Source: a virus. Taken from it: a DNA stretch of 64,000 nt. Within the stretch, counting starts at the first letter, position 1. Every line of letters starts with the position of its first letter. The stretch is from IMG/VR virus record IMGVR_UViG_3300042863_003045, positions 38,657-102,656 of that record. One strand, 5' to 3'. The translations under genes were made by a program, and so were the position numbers. Below the pieces are notes generated by a model. The model had not been told where the DNA came from. It was given only the letters and a program-made list of their open reading frames with translations, and made no database searches. This document shows, one piece after another, positions 17,518 through 25,883 of the stretch.

Positions 17518-18422
17518 TGAATTTCACACAGACAAAAACATTCTATAATAATAAACCAATAGAATATATCATAAAAGAAACTTATAATGACCTTAAAGAG
17601 GATAGAGAATTTATTCCACGATTTTCTTTAAAGAAATTTAAAGGATTTGAGAAAATTCCTGTAAATGAGCCAATTAAGTACGATGAAAAACTTATAATTA
17701 AAGCAATTGAATATGGCCTTGTTTTCCTTATTAACTATAAAGGAGAAAAAGATAAAAATTTTGCTGGACATGAAAGGGTTATCTATCCGATGGTAATTGG
17801 ACGTTCCTCAAAAGGAAAAACGCTTATAAGGGGATGGCACCTAAACGGTTGGTCTGTATCAAACAGAAGGCATATTAATAAGATATGGAGACTTTTCAGA
17901 GCTGATAGAATATTATCTATGACTTTTACTGGTTCTTTTTATAGGTTGCCTCCTGCTGGTTATAATATGAATGATAAGGGAATGAGAGGTGGTATAATAG
18001 CTAAAGCAGATTTTAATCAAATAAGAAGGAATCAACAGAAATTAGTTCAGCAGAATGCGATTCAGAATAGAGATGAAGTATCACTTGGAACAGAAGAAAG
18101 GAAATTCGCTACTGTTAGAATAAAAGCAACTGATACTAAACTTGATCTATTGAAAGCAGTTGAGAATCCTTATATAAACAATTTGAAAGATTCAGAAAGT
18201 CTAAGGATATCATTTTTAAAGAGTATTTATGGAAATCAGTATATTGCTATACTTGGTGCGCTTGGAGAGCCTGGCAACACCGTAAAAGTACTTACTGATA
18301 AGGGAAATAATATTGGTGTTTTTAAAGTACTTGACTCAACAACTGGTAAAGTATTGAAAAGTATAAAAAATGTAAAGGGCAATAGCATCTATGATCTTTA
18401 TATTTTTGATAAAAAAATTTAA
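17517..18422 (+). CDS. WYL-like domain protein
   Basis: 301 residues. Residues ~60-135 (KAIEYGLVFLINYKG, then ERVIYPMVIGRSSKGKTLI, then KIWRLFRADRI) follow the WYL pattern of small-ligand or nucleic-acid sensing domains. After ~180, a beta-rich C-terminal domain follows. No helix-turn-helix is seen. Similar WYL-like proteins occur in large phages, but the function is unknown. The start ATG overlaps the stop of the endonuclease gene (TAATGA). Confidence 0.55.
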   Translation: MNFTQTKTFYNNKPIEYIIKETYNDLKEDREFIPRFSLKKFKGFEKIPVNEPIKYDEKLIIKAIEYGLVFLINYKGEKDKNFAGHERVIYPMVIGRSSKGKTLIRGWHLNGWSVSNRRHINKIWRLFRADRILSMTFTGSFYRLPPAGYNMNDKGMRGGIIAKADFNQIRRNQQKLVQQNAIQNRDEVSLGTEERKFATVRIKATDTKLDLLKAVENPYINNLKDSESLRISFLKSIYGNQYIAILGALGEPGNTVKVLTDKGNNIGVFKVLDSTTGKVLKSIKNVKGNSIYDLYIFDKKI

Positions 18423-18506
18423 ATGGTGAGGATACTAAAGTTTAATCAAATTAATGAATCAAATGAAATAAATATATGGAAATATAGATTTTATTTTAAT
18501 ATATAA
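18423..18506 (+). CDS. Orphan capsid-targeting-like leader ORF, 27 codons
   Basis: The ATG follows the previous stop directly. It encodes MVRILKFNQINESNEI and about ten more residues, then stops within the promoter of the next gene. FNQINES has the leader plus cleavage-site look, with no mature domain attached. It may be a remnant or a very small core peptide. Confidence 0.4.
   Translation: MVRILKFNQINESNEINIWKYRFYFNI
18496..18505 (+). promoter_or_regulatory. Late-type promoter motif TTAATATATA
   Basis: Ends 5 bases before the ATG at 18511. Confidence 0.55.
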
Positions 18507-18510
18507 TACT

Positions 18511-19623
18511 ATGAGAATATTTAATTATAAAATTTTTAATGAGTCTGCTTCTATTGGAGATGATGATGGTGTGAATCAAATTGTCCAAAATTTATCAAGG
18601 ATAATTAATGATATGAGATTTAAGTTGTTAAATCTTATAGAAATCAATTCAAATATAGATGTTAAAGAGGAATTAGATCTTTTAAAAGATGAGTTTGGCG
18701 AGGATGTTATTAGAGATTTGAATATAGAAGCACTACTTAGAAAGTTATATCAGATAATTTCACTTAAAGGAAGTAACATAAAAGAAAGAATTTCAAATGA
18801 AATAGATTCATATTTAAATTCTTTAGAAAGTAGATTGAATAGTCAAAAAGAAATAAGTGATGATGATCATTTTGATGAATTTGAGGGAGAATATTCAATT
18901 CTGCCAAGAAAAAAATACGAAAAAGAGAAATTTGGACTTCAAGTTGAATTAATGAAACTACAAGAGTGGGTTGTTAAGAATAATAAAAAAGTTGCAATTG
19001 TATTTGAGGGTAGGGATTCTGCTGGAAAAGGTTCGACAATAAAAAGATTCATTGAATATATGAATCCTAAATATTTCAGGGTTGTTGCTCTTGGAATACC
19101 AAGTGAAGAAGAAAGGAACAATTGGTTTGGAAGGTATGAGAATCATCTTCCTAAAGAAGGTGAAATAGTTTTTTTTGATAGAAGTTGGTACAATCGAGGT
19201 GTTGTTGAGCCGGTTATGGGATATTGTACAGAAGATCAATATGATGATTTTATGGACAATGTTGTTAATTGGGAAGAATCTCTAATAAGAGATGGTATTA
19301 TCTTGATAAAATTCTGGTTCTCTATAACGAAAGATAAACAACAACAAAGATTTAAAATAAGACAAGAATCTCCATTAAAATATTGGAAGTTTTCACCAAA
19401 TGATGCAAAAGTAGTTGATAAGTTCGAAATGATAGGAGAATTTAAAAATATTATGTTCCAAAAAACATCAACAAGAACAACTCCTTGGGTTGTTATAAAC
19501 TCCAATGATAAAAAGATCGGAAGATTGAATGCGATCAGATATGCTCTGGATAAGATAGATTATGATGATAAAGATGAATCAAAATGCAAATGGTATCCAG
19601 AGGTAGTTAATGTTTTGTTGTAA
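18511..19623 (+). CDS. Polyphosphate kinase 2 (PPK2) with capsid-targeting-like leader
   Basis: 370 residues, starting MRIFNYKIFNESA. Residues ~15-130 are an extra helical N-terminal region. The PPK2 domain begins at ~145: Walker A FEGRDSAGKGS (~166-176), the lid-region GRYENHLPKEGE, Walker B FFDRSWYNRGVVEPVMG (~222-238) and the C-terminal KYWKFSPND and TPWVVINS motifs. PPK2 enzymes transfer phosphate between polyphosphate and nucleotides (NDP/NMP phosphorylation, or the reverse). If the leader is cleaved after FNE, a ready-made kinase would enter the host cell and could make (d)NTPs from host polyphosphate. It has its own late promoter. Confidence in the family is high; the nucleotide preference is not readable. 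Confidence 0.92.
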   Translation: MRIFNYKIFNESASIGDDDGVNQIVQNLSRIINDMRFKLLNLIEINSNIDVKEELDLLKDEFGEDVIRDLNIEALLRKLYQIISLKGSNIKERISNEIDSYLNSLESRLNSQKEISDDDHFDEFEGEYSILPRKKYEKEKFGLQVELMKLQEWVVKNNKKVAIVFEGRDSAGKGSTIKRFIEYMNPKYFRVVALGIPSEEERNNWFGRYENHLPKEGEIVFFDRSWYNRGVVEPVMGYCTEDQYDDFMDNVVNWEESLIRDGIILIKFWFSITKDKQQQRFKIRQESPLKYWKFSPNDAKVVDKFEMIGEFKNIMFQKTSTRTTPWVVINSNDKKIGRLNAIRYALDKIDYDDKDESKCKWYPEVVNVLL

Positions 19624-19640
19624 AATATGATTTAACACAA

Positions 19641-19787
19641 TTAGAGATTCTCTTTTTTAACTTTAGAATATTTATATACACCTCTTAGTAAAGTCCCATT
19701 AAATACATCAGGGAATTTATTGGAGAATTCTGAGGAAGCGAATTCCTCTTTAATAAAATCTAAATATCTTTTAATAATCTTACTCAC
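19641..19787 (-). CDS. Small leader-bearing protein, GTG start
   Basis: 48 residues from a GTG codon: MSKIIKRYLDFIKEEF, then SSEFSNKFPD and ending KKENL. It is codon-like throughout and starts with a leader-type sequence. On the minus strand TAAATATATA ends 4 bases before the GTG, the same spacing as at other genes. Not recognised otherwise. Confidence 0.55.
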   Translation of the reverse strand: MSKIIKRYLDFIKEEFASSEFSNKFPDVFNGTLLRGVYKYSKVKKENL

Positions 19788-19887
19788 AAGCTATATATTT
19801 AGTTTTAAAACTAAAAAAATAAACAATCCAAAATTATTGAATATAAACCCTATTATAGTTTATAAATTAAAAATAAAATAAAATAAT

Positions 19888-20211
19888 ATGAAAACACAGA
19901 AAGAACAACTTAAAGAACAACTTGGAAAAACAGTTGAATTGTCTAAAAATTTACAAGAACCTAGTAATGAAGATGAACAACAGATGTTAGATAATATTAT
20001 GAATGAAATTAAAGATTTAGATGACTATTTAGATGAAATATCAACAGTTGAAGGAACTGATGGTAAAAAATACAAACATAAAAATAATAAATTAGAAGAT
20101 GAAAATGGTAATATATACACAAAATCAACTGATGATACAGATTATGTTTTTTCAATTGTAAGTAAAGAAACCGGTAAAGAAGCTAAATATACTGTTTATA
20201 ATAAAGATTAG
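19888..20211 (+). CDS. Hypothetical acidic protein, 107 residues
   Basis: N-terminal coiled-coil-like helices (KEQLKEQLGKTVELSKNLQ), then a small beta-rich part (YKHKNNKLEDENGNIYTKST). The A-rich region TAAAAATAAAATAAAATA lies before the ATG. Not recognised. The 100 bases upstream hold no gene. Confidence 0.65.
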   Translation: MKTQKEQLKEQLGKTVELSKNLQEPSNEDEQQMLDNIMNEIKDLDDYLDEISTVEGTDGKKYKHKNNKLEDENGNIYTKSTDDTDYVFSIVSKETGKEAKYTVYNKD

Positions 20212-20320
20212 AAAAATAAAAAATTAATTGTTCTTAAAAATTATTAAAAATATACGGTGTGTCTTTTCTAAAATTTTCTAACACTAATGTTAATTCGGAG
20301 AACTGAATCACACTTACACA

Positions 20321-20410
20321 TAACGGTAAAGTGTATGAGAAGGTTTGTTTAGATGAACTTTCAAATTAGCACAAAAATTTTTAACAAACTTTCTTATACA
20401 CCTTGTTAGC
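20321..20410 (+). repeat. attC-like imperfect hairpin
   Basis: GTGTATGAGAAGGTTTGTT (20331-20349) pairs with AACAAACTTTCTTATACAC (20383-20401), 17 Watson-Crick pairs and two G-T. Outer TAAC (20321-20324) and GTTAG (20405-20409) also pair across an unequal bulge. A folded imperfect hairpin bounded by TAAC/GTTA is the architecture of integron attC sites. The 262 bases 20212-20473 contain no other gene. Confidence 0.5.
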
Positions 20411-20924
20411 ACCAGTACGGTTTATTTGGTATAATTTTAAATTTGGAATATTTATATATAAACAAAAACACAAATGGAATTGAGAAAATTTATAGCAACA
20501 ACATTAAGAGAATATCTTAATGAAAATGTAAATATTGAATATTATGAACACGGACAATGTGAATTATTTGCATTAGCACTACATAAAACATTAGGTTATG
20601 ATATGTACTTTTTTATTGATAATAATGCAGAATTTGAAACTGATGAGGGGTTTGATTATGGGGATGCTTTGGTTCATGCATATTGTAAAGACAAAAAAGG
20701 CAACTATTATGATGCAAGTGGATTAATAACATTAAATGATATTGAAAACGACCACGCTGAATATGTTAATGAACCAGAACATATTCTTGTAACAGAAAAA
20801 ATGTTTTATGATTATATCCAAAATGGTTTTATTTCAAAATTTAAAATAACTGAACTAAATAAACTTGAAACTTATATAAAAGAAAATGTTTCAAAATACG
20901 CAGTTCGGTAGTATTGGTGCTAAC
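20405..20924. mobile_element. Cassette-like unit bounded by GTTAGCACCA inverted repeats
   Basis: GTTAGCACCA (20405-20414) and TGGTGCTAAC (20915-20924) are perfect 10-bp inverted repeats that enclose a single gene (20474-20911). Similar bases continue inwards (GTACGG / CGGTAGTAT). It could be a gene cassette or a small transposon-like unit; no recombinase is encoded. Confidence 0.4.
20474..20911 (+). CDS. Hypothetical protein in cassette-like unit
   Basis: 145 residues, starting MELRKFIATTLREYLNEN, an N-terminus that resembles leaders of other phage small proteins (aromatic and xxLNE). The body has CELFALALHKTLGYDMYFFI and HAYCKDKKGNYYDASGLI. The Cys...His...Asp order and the G-(N)YYDA segment recall papain-like/transglutaminase folds, but this is weak. 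Upstream is an AT-rich region with TTTATATATAAAC. Confidence 0.7.
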   Translation: MELRKFIATTLREYLNENVNIEYYEHGQCELFALALHKTLGYDMYFFIDNNAEFETDEGFDYGDALVHAYCKDKKGNYYDASGLITLNDIENDHAEYVNEPEHILVTEKMFYDYIQNGFISKFKITELNKLETYIKENVSKYAVR

Positions 20925-21098
20925 TATTATATATCTATAACCGATTCAAAACACTTATCAAATCTACTAAAATTAACGAATATTCTTAAAATTTTCGAGT
21001 AAAAATTAAGATGTAAAAATTATTCTCAGATAAGATTTACGATCAAAACTTTACAGTTACTTTTTAAACATTTCTAAAAAAATTTGATATAAAATTCT

Positions 21099-21590
21099 AT
21101 GATAATATATCCGCCAGAAGAGTTAGAAAGGATAAAAAAGGTCCAAGAAACAAATCAGAGACTTGAAGATTTCTTTAAAGTAAGAAGAGAAGAATGGAAC
21201 AATAGTGTTGAACCATTGACTGAGATTTTTAAAATGGATCTAAACACACAAAGTGCAAAAAAGATAATGGAAGTTCAAGCACTTTCTCTCAGTTATAGAC
21301 AAAAAATAAATGATGAGGTTTCAGTTTTTCTTGAGAAAAGATCCAAACAAGATGTTAAGTTAAAGAAGCTAAGACAAGATAAATTCATTTATTATGCTAC
21401 TTCTTTTGCCGTTAAAACAAATACAACTGAAAAGACGATAATGATAGAAGCTCATATTGCAGAAGAAAATAGAAACATAGAAATAATAGATAATTATATT
21501 GACTTTCTTAGATCAACTAATAAAAACATTGAATCTCTACAATTCACAATAAAACATATTATCGAATTGTTTAACTATTTAGGAAGATAA
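21099..21590 (+). CDS. uvsY: UvsY-like recombination mediator
   Basis: 163 residues. Helical, with basic helix KRSKQDVKLKKLRQDKFIYY in the centre and the C-terminal QFTIKHIIELFNYLGR, which aligns with the C-terminal GFAIKHIQDMRAF region of T4 UvsY. UvsY loads UvsX onto gp32-coated ssDNA. Size is close to T4 UvsY (137 residues). The assignment rests mainly on the C-terminal pattern and layout, so moderate confidence. Its stop overlaps the start of the next gene. The 187 bases upstream contain no gene that I can see. Confidence 0.55.
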   Translation: MIIYPPEELERIKKVQETNQRLEDFFKVRREEWNNSVEPLTEIFKMDLNTQSAKKIMEVQALSLSYRQKINDEVSVFLEKRSKQDVKLKKLRQDKFIYYATSFAVKTNTTEKTIMIEAHIAEENRNIEIIDNYIDFLRSTNKNIESLQFTIKHIIELFNYLGR

Positions 21591-21892
21591 TGGAAAAGTT
21601 AATAGTAAAAGAAGAAATAAAATTTTTAAATAATACCATATTCAAAAAAGGCGATATCATTGATAAATCAGATACATACAATGTAGAAATAGAAAGTGGA
21701 AATATTGTAATATTTTACACAATGATTGAAAATTTTGTTGAACCATATCATGATATTGATATAAAAATATCAAATCCTTCCGATGACGAAGAAGAAAAAA
21801 TATGGAGAATGCAACTCGATGTTAAAACAACAAGAAAAAAAGCAATAGAAATAGAAAATTTTTTAAGAAAAACTTTAAGAGATTTTATTTAA
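21590..21892 (+). CDS. Hypothetical protein, 100 residues
   Basis: Starts at the stop codon of the UvsY-like gene (TAATGG overlap). Small beta-rich protein with a C-terminal helix (RKKAIEIENFLRKTLRDFI). Not recognised. Confidence 0.65.
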   Translation: MEKLIVKEEIKFLNNTIFKKGDIIDKSDTYNVEIESGNIVIFYTMIENFVEPYHDIDIKISNPSDDEEEKIWRMQLDVKTTRKKAIEIENFLRKTLRDFI

Positions 21893-21896
21893 TCCT

Positions 21897-21904
21897 TATA
21901 TTTG
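21897..21904 (+). promoter_or_regulatory. Bacteroidota-type -7 element TATATTTG
   Basis: Matches TAnnTTTG, 21 bases before the NMN adenylyltransferase ATG. An A-rich leader follows. Suggests that the NAD genes are read by host sigma factor, early. Confidence 0.65.
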
Positions 21905-21925
21905 TAAATATAAAATCCTAAAAAA

Positions 21926-22837
21926 ATGGATGAAGACGTTAAAAACTACTCAATAGGTGTTGTTGTGGCAAGATTTCAAGTTCATGATCTACATGAAGGA
22001 CATCACCATGTTATCAAACAAGTTGTTGATAATCACAAAAAAACCATTATATTTCTTGGAGTTCCAAAATTTGTAGGAACAAGAAAAAATCCTTTGGATT
22101 TTGATACAAGAAAACGAATGGTACAAACACATTATCCAGATTCAGTGATAATGGCAATTCCAGACCAATCAGATAATAAAAGATGGGCAACTGAATTAGA
22201 TAGAAGAATCAGAGAAGTATATCAACATGGTGAGGTACTTATGTACGGAAGTAGAGATTCTTTTATACCACACTATAAAGAAGGTGGTGGTAAATTTGAA
22301 ACAAAAGAACTTAAACCACTTTCAACAATTGCTGGAACAGATATAAGAAAAATATTATCTGATCAGGTTAAAAATTCCCAAGACTTTAGAAGCGGTGTAA
22401 TATATCACGCATATAATCTATTTCCAAGAGTTATTCCAACTGTTGATGTAGTTATACACAATTCAGATAAAACTGAAATACTATTGGCAAAAAAATATGA
22501 TGAATCAAAATGGAGATTCATTGGTGGATTTCTAAGACCCGAAGACGATAACATAGAATACGCAGCTAAGAGAGTTGTTACAAAAGAAACTGGTAGAAAC
22601 ACAGTTACTGCAGATTACAATTTTCTATTTTCTAAAAAAATAAAAGATTGGAGATTCAGAGGCGAAGACGATGTTATTATGACATCGGTATTCTCTTGTC
22701 AATATCAATGGGGAATGATAACACCATCGGATGACATCATGGAATTAAAATGGTTCAAAATATACGATGTAAAAGACATCGATATTATGGAAGAACACAA
22801 AGAACTTTTCACAGAAACAATTAAAAAATTAAAATAA
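21926..22837 (+). CDS. NMN adenylyltransferase / Nudix fusion (NatV/NadM type)
   Basis: 303 residues. The N-terminal nucleotidyltransferase domain shows VVARFQVHDLHEGHHHVI (HxGH motif), GTRKNPLDFDTRKRM and GSRDSFIPHY, with GTDIRK at ~140. It makes NAD+ from NMN and ATP. The C-terminal Nudix domain (~175-303) has the box GGFLRPEDDNIEYAAKRVVT followed by KETG. The canonical REUxEE is changed to RVVTKE, losing one or more catalytic glutamates. The order is as in phage KVP40 NatV. The gene lies one base before the nicotinamide phosphoribosyltransferase, completing a two-step route from nicotinamide to NAD+ (the NARP2 type of phage NAD+ reconstitution). Confidence 0.9.
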   Translation: MDEDVKNYSIGVVVARFQVHDLHEGHHHVIKQVVDNHKKTIIFLGVPKFVGTRKNPLDFDTRKRMVQTHYPDSVIMAIPDQSDNKRWATELDRRIREVYQHGEVLMYGSRDSFIPHYKEGGGKFETKELKPLSTIAGTDIRKILSDQVKNSQDFRSGVIYHAYNLFPRVIPTVDVVIHNSDKTEILLAKKYDESKWRFIGGFLRPEDDNIEYAAKRVVTKETGRNTVTADYNFLFSKKIKDWRFRGEDDVIMTSVFSCQYQWGMITPSDDIMELKWFKIYDVKDIDIMEEHKELFTETIKKLK

Positions 22838-22838
22838 G

Positions 22839-24302
22839 ATGAACTACGACATTTTTAACAACATTCTACTACTTACAGATAGTTATAAACCAACACACTT
22901 TAAACAATATCCTAAAGGAACACAAAAAGTAATTTCCTACCTTGAAAGTCGTGGTGGAAAGTTTGATAACACACTTTTTTATGGACTGCAATACATTATC
23001 AAAAATTATCTTACTGGTAGAGTAGTAACAGAGGAAAAAATCCAACAAGCAAAAAGTTTCTGGGATGCACAAGTAGGCCCAGGAAACTTCTATGAAGAAG
23101 GCTGGAGATTCATTCTAAATGAATTTGATGGTCATCTACCAGTTACAATTAAAGCGGTTCCTGAGGGATCGGTAGTACCAACTGGAAATATACTAATTGA
23201 AGTTGAAAATAATGGAGGAGAACTTACACGATGGCTAACAAACTATCTTGAAAGCATTCTTCTACAAGCTTGGTACCCAATTACAGTTGGAACTCTTTCA
23301 AGAGAAATAAAAAAAGTTCTTATCAATTATCTGAAAAAAACAACAGATTATGATGCAGAAACAATAAATCAGATTGTACAATTTGGTCTTCATGACTTTG
23401 GTTTCCGAGGATGCTCATCTGTTGAAAGTTCAGGAATCGGAGGATCCGCTCATCTAATCAATTTCAGAGGAACAGATACCGCAACTGCTATCCTAACTGC
23501 ACAACATTTTTACAATACAAGTGAAATGTTGGGATTCTCAATTCCAGCATCAGAACACTCAACAATTACTTCTTGGGGAGAAGAGAATGAAGTTAAAGCA
23601 TTTGAAAACATGTTGGATTCTTATAAAGGAATAAGAGCCTGTGTATCAGATTCTTATAATATCATTAGAGCATGTGAAAAATATTGGGGAGAAGATCTTA
23701 GAGATAAAATTCTAAACCTTGATGGAAGACTTGTTATTAGACCCGATAGCGGGGATCCAGTACAAACACTTAAAAAAATATTCTCAATTCTTTGGGATAA
23801 ATTCGGTGGTAGAATCAACTCAAAGGGATTTAAAGTACTTGATGACCACCTTAGAGTTATTCAAGGAGATGGTGTTAACTATGAGTCAATCAAAGATGTT
23901 CTTGATATGATGGTAGATGAAGGATTCTCAACAGAGAATCTAGTATTTGGAATGGGAGGAGCACTGCTTCAAAAAGTAGATAGAGATACTCAGAAATTCG
24001 CTTTCAAGTGTTCAGCAATTGTTTTAAATGGTGAACTAAGAGACGTTATCAAAAGACCAATTGAGATTGATGAGAATGGAGAAATCCAACAATCATTTAA
24101 AACTTCTAAGAAGGGTCCTATGAAACTTCTAAGAAAGGTTAATGGTGATGTTGAAGAATGGGAAACAGTTCAAGAAACAACCGATCTGGTAGGTGATTAT
24201 ATGGTTAAAGTATTTGAGAATGGCAAGATTCTTAAAGAATGGACATTTGAGGAAATTCGAGAAAGAGCCGAGGTTAAATTTAAAGTCAATGAGTATGTTT
24301 GA
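22839..24302 (+). CDS. nadV: Nicotinamide phosphoribosyltransferase
   Basis: 487 residues, full length for the NAMPT/NadV family. LLTDSYKPTHFKQYPKGTQ at the N-terminus, HDFGFRGCSSVESSGIGGSA (~188-207), FRGTDT, SIPASEHSTITSWG (~236-249, including the catalytic His), and RPDSGDPVQTLKKI (~308). It converts nicotinamide and PRPP into NMN. It follows the NMN adenylyltransferase by one base, so the pair is co-expressed from the TATATTTG promoter. Phage NAD+ salvage is known both as metabolic support and as a counter to host NAD+-depleting defence systems. Confidence 0.96.
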   Translation: MNYDIFNNILLLTDSYKPTHFKQYPKGTQKVISYLESRGGKFDNTLFYGLQYIIKNYLTGRVVTEEKIQQAKSFWDAQVGPGNFYEEGWRFILNEFDGHLPVTIKAVPEGSVVPTGNILIEVENNGGELTRWLTNYLESILLQAWYPITVGTLSREIKKVLINYLKKTTDYDAETINQIVQFGLHDFGFRGCSSVESSGIGGSAHLINFRGTDTATAILTAQHFYNTSEMLGFSIPASEHSTITSWGEENEVKAFENMLDSYKGIRACVSDSYNIIRACEKYWGEDLRDKILNLDGRLVIRPDSGDPVQTLKKIFSILWDKFGGRINSKGFKVLDDHLRVIQGDGVNYESIKDVLDMMVDEGFSTENLVFGMGGALLQKVDRDTQKFAFKCSAIVLNGELRDVIKRPIEIDENGEIQQSFKTSKKGPMKLLRKVNGDVEEWETVQETTDLVGDYMVKVFENGKILKEWTFEEIRERAEVKFKVNEYV

Positions 24303-25017
24303 TGGTAAATCATTTGAAGAACGTTGGAATAAAAGACTTAGAGATATTCGATTAAAAGTTTCTGCTTTTGAGAGAATATCACCTAAACAAGAAAAATTAC
24401 TTAAACTTAGATTTTCTGATAGAAGTTTTGATCCTTCGACAACAGATATTCCAAAAATAAGTTTTATATTTGATTATTCCGTATCGAAACGATCACTGAA
24501 AAGATTTGATAATATTTTATTTGAATTAAATAAAAGAGGATTGGCGATATCATATTTTAAGGATGTTTTGCATCGTCCATTAGAATCGATTGTATATGAA
24601 GATTGTGTAAATTACGTAAAATATGAGGTAGAAGAATCATATTTTAAAATAATGAATAATGAATATGTAAATAGAAAAATTAAATTCATTTCAACTGACT
24701 TAATAAAAATAATCGGCGCTGTTACTATGATAGAAAACGCAGTTGGCATCATATCAAAATATTATGAATATGATTCGGATGGAAATGAAATTTGCAATCT
24801 CCCTTATTCAATTGGAGATATAGTATCATTAAAAAACAATAGAGATTCTGATTATATAGTTAAAAATGTTTATTTTGATGATGAGTTGATGTTCTTTGTT
24901 TCTAAACTTATTTCTCCAATAGAATCAGAAGTTATTTTATTCGATGAAGAAGTTTTAGTAAAAGAATCGGAAATTATTTCTAACAGAGATTTTAGAATTG
25001 ATCAAATTTTAAAATAA
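24289..25017 (+). CDS. Hypothetical protein, 242 residues
   Basis: The ATG at 24289 overlaps the last 14 bases of nadV; a second ATG is at 24295. The open frame extends further upstream but only inside nadV. N-terminal basic helix (FEERWNKRLRDIRLKVSAFE), then mixed alpha/beta. Near residues 175-215 an SH3-like strand set (YSIGDIVSLKNN). No family recognised. Confidence 0.7.
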   Translation: MSMFDGKSFEERWNKRLRDIRLKVSAFERISPKQEKLLKLRFSDRSFDPSTTDIPKISFIFDYSVSKRSLKRFDNILFELNKRGLAISYFKDVLHRPLESIVYEDCVNYVKYEVEESYFKIMNNEYVNRKIKFISTDLIKIIGAVTMIENAVGIISKYYEYDSDGNEICNLPYSIGDIVSLKNNRDSDYIVKNVYFDDELMFFVSKLISPIESEVILFDEEVLVKESEIISNRDFRIDQILK

Positions 25018-25023
25018 TTTTTG

Positions 25024-25031
25024 TATATTTA
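25024..25031 (+). promoter_or_regulatory. -7 element variant TATATTTA
   Basis: One mismatch to TAnnTTTG, ending 4 bases before the ATG at 25036. Confidence 0.4.
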
Positions 25032-25035
25032 CAAT

Positions 25036-25440
25036 ATGAAGTTCTTTAAAGTAAAAACATACGAGACTGTTGAAAGACTGAAAGAGATTGATGAAAAACT
25101 TCCTCAGGATATCTCTGAGAAGGTTCAAAGTATGCCAGGAGATGCTTTTGATGAAAGAGTATCCGAAAATGAAATGATATCATATTTTCATATTGAAGAA
25201 AGTGATTTTTACTTTATAATTAATATATTATTTGAGAATTATGTCAAACTTGAGTACGAAGATATTACTTTTGATGTTTTAATGGATAAATATGAATTTA
25301 AAGATGAAGACTTTGAAATAGTTAAAAAGGACTATATCAAAAATAATACTACTCTTGATATAGTTCTTGATAAAATTAATTTAAAAGGAATAAATTCACT
25401 TAATGATATAGATAAAGAATTATTGGAATCATTCTCCTGA
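25036..25440 (+). CDS. Hypothetical acidic protein, 134 residues
   Basis: Starts MKFFKVKTYETVERLKEI. The preceding codons contain the promoter-like element, so the ATG at 25036 is chosen rather than an upstream TTG. Acidic, alpha-rich. Not recognised. It converges on the gene at 25429-25752 with a short overlap. Confidence 0.65.
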   Translation: MKFFKVKTYETVERLKEIDEKLPQDISEKVQSMPGDAFDERVSENEMISYFHIEESDFYFIINILFENYVKLEYEDITFDVLMDKYEFKDEDFEIVKKDYIKNNTTLDIVLDKINLKGINSLNDIDKELLESFS

Positions 25441-25752
25441 TCCAAATGTATGACCACCTGATTTCCAGCTTATATCATCTGATTTTCTGTATCTAAGAAC
25501 CATTCCATCGCTAAGACCTGGTTTACCATCATAATTATCTTCTTTAGCAAGATCCATTACTTTCTCAATTTCAGCATCAGTAGGCATTTTTTTCATTCGT
25601 TTTGAATAAGCGACAATAAACTTATCCAACATATCTTTGAATTCTTCTTCTTTGGTTTTTATTCCAAGTTTCTTTTTTGAAAATGATAGAATATCACTTC
25701 CGATACCTTCATCCACTGAATTGAAATTTTCAAATGTTTTTAAATGCTTCAT
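25429..25752 (-). CDS. Small protein with capsid-targeting-like leader
   Basis: 107 residues, starting MKHLKTFENFNSVDEGIGSD. The mature part has a basic helix KKMPTDAEIEKVMDLAKED and a Gly-rich C-terminus (KSGGHTFGSGE). One of the clearest copies of the shared leader. On the minus strand a TAATATATATAG element lies ~20 bases upstream. Confidence 0.75.
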   Translation of the reverse strand: MKHLKTFENFNSVDEGIGSDILSFSKKKLGIKTKEEEFKDMLDKFIVAYSKRMKKMPTDAEIEKVMDLAKEDNYDGKPGLSDGMVLRYRKSDDISWKSGGHTFGSGE

Positions 25753-25807
25753 GTTAAAATATTTTTTTTATTCTATATATATTAGTATGAAAAAATCATT
25801 TTTTTAC

Positions 25808-25879
25808 TATATTTGTAATATATATTATTTTTTATATTCTATATATTAGTATAAAAACACACTTTTTTCCTTATATTTG
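25808..25879 (+). promoter_or_regulatory. Duplicated TATATTTG promoter region
   Basis: TATATTTG occurs at 25808-25815 and 25872-25879, each preceded by a related TATATATTAGTAT(G/A)AAAA stretch, so a ~60-base promoter region is tandemly duplicated. The second copy ends 4 bases before the ATG at 25884. Confidence 0.6.
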
Positions 25880-25883
25880 TTAT

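Noticed and set aside
18939-19505. Three minus-strand ORFs opposite PPK2
   Set aside because: PPK2 motifs prove the plus strand is coding; these are shadows.
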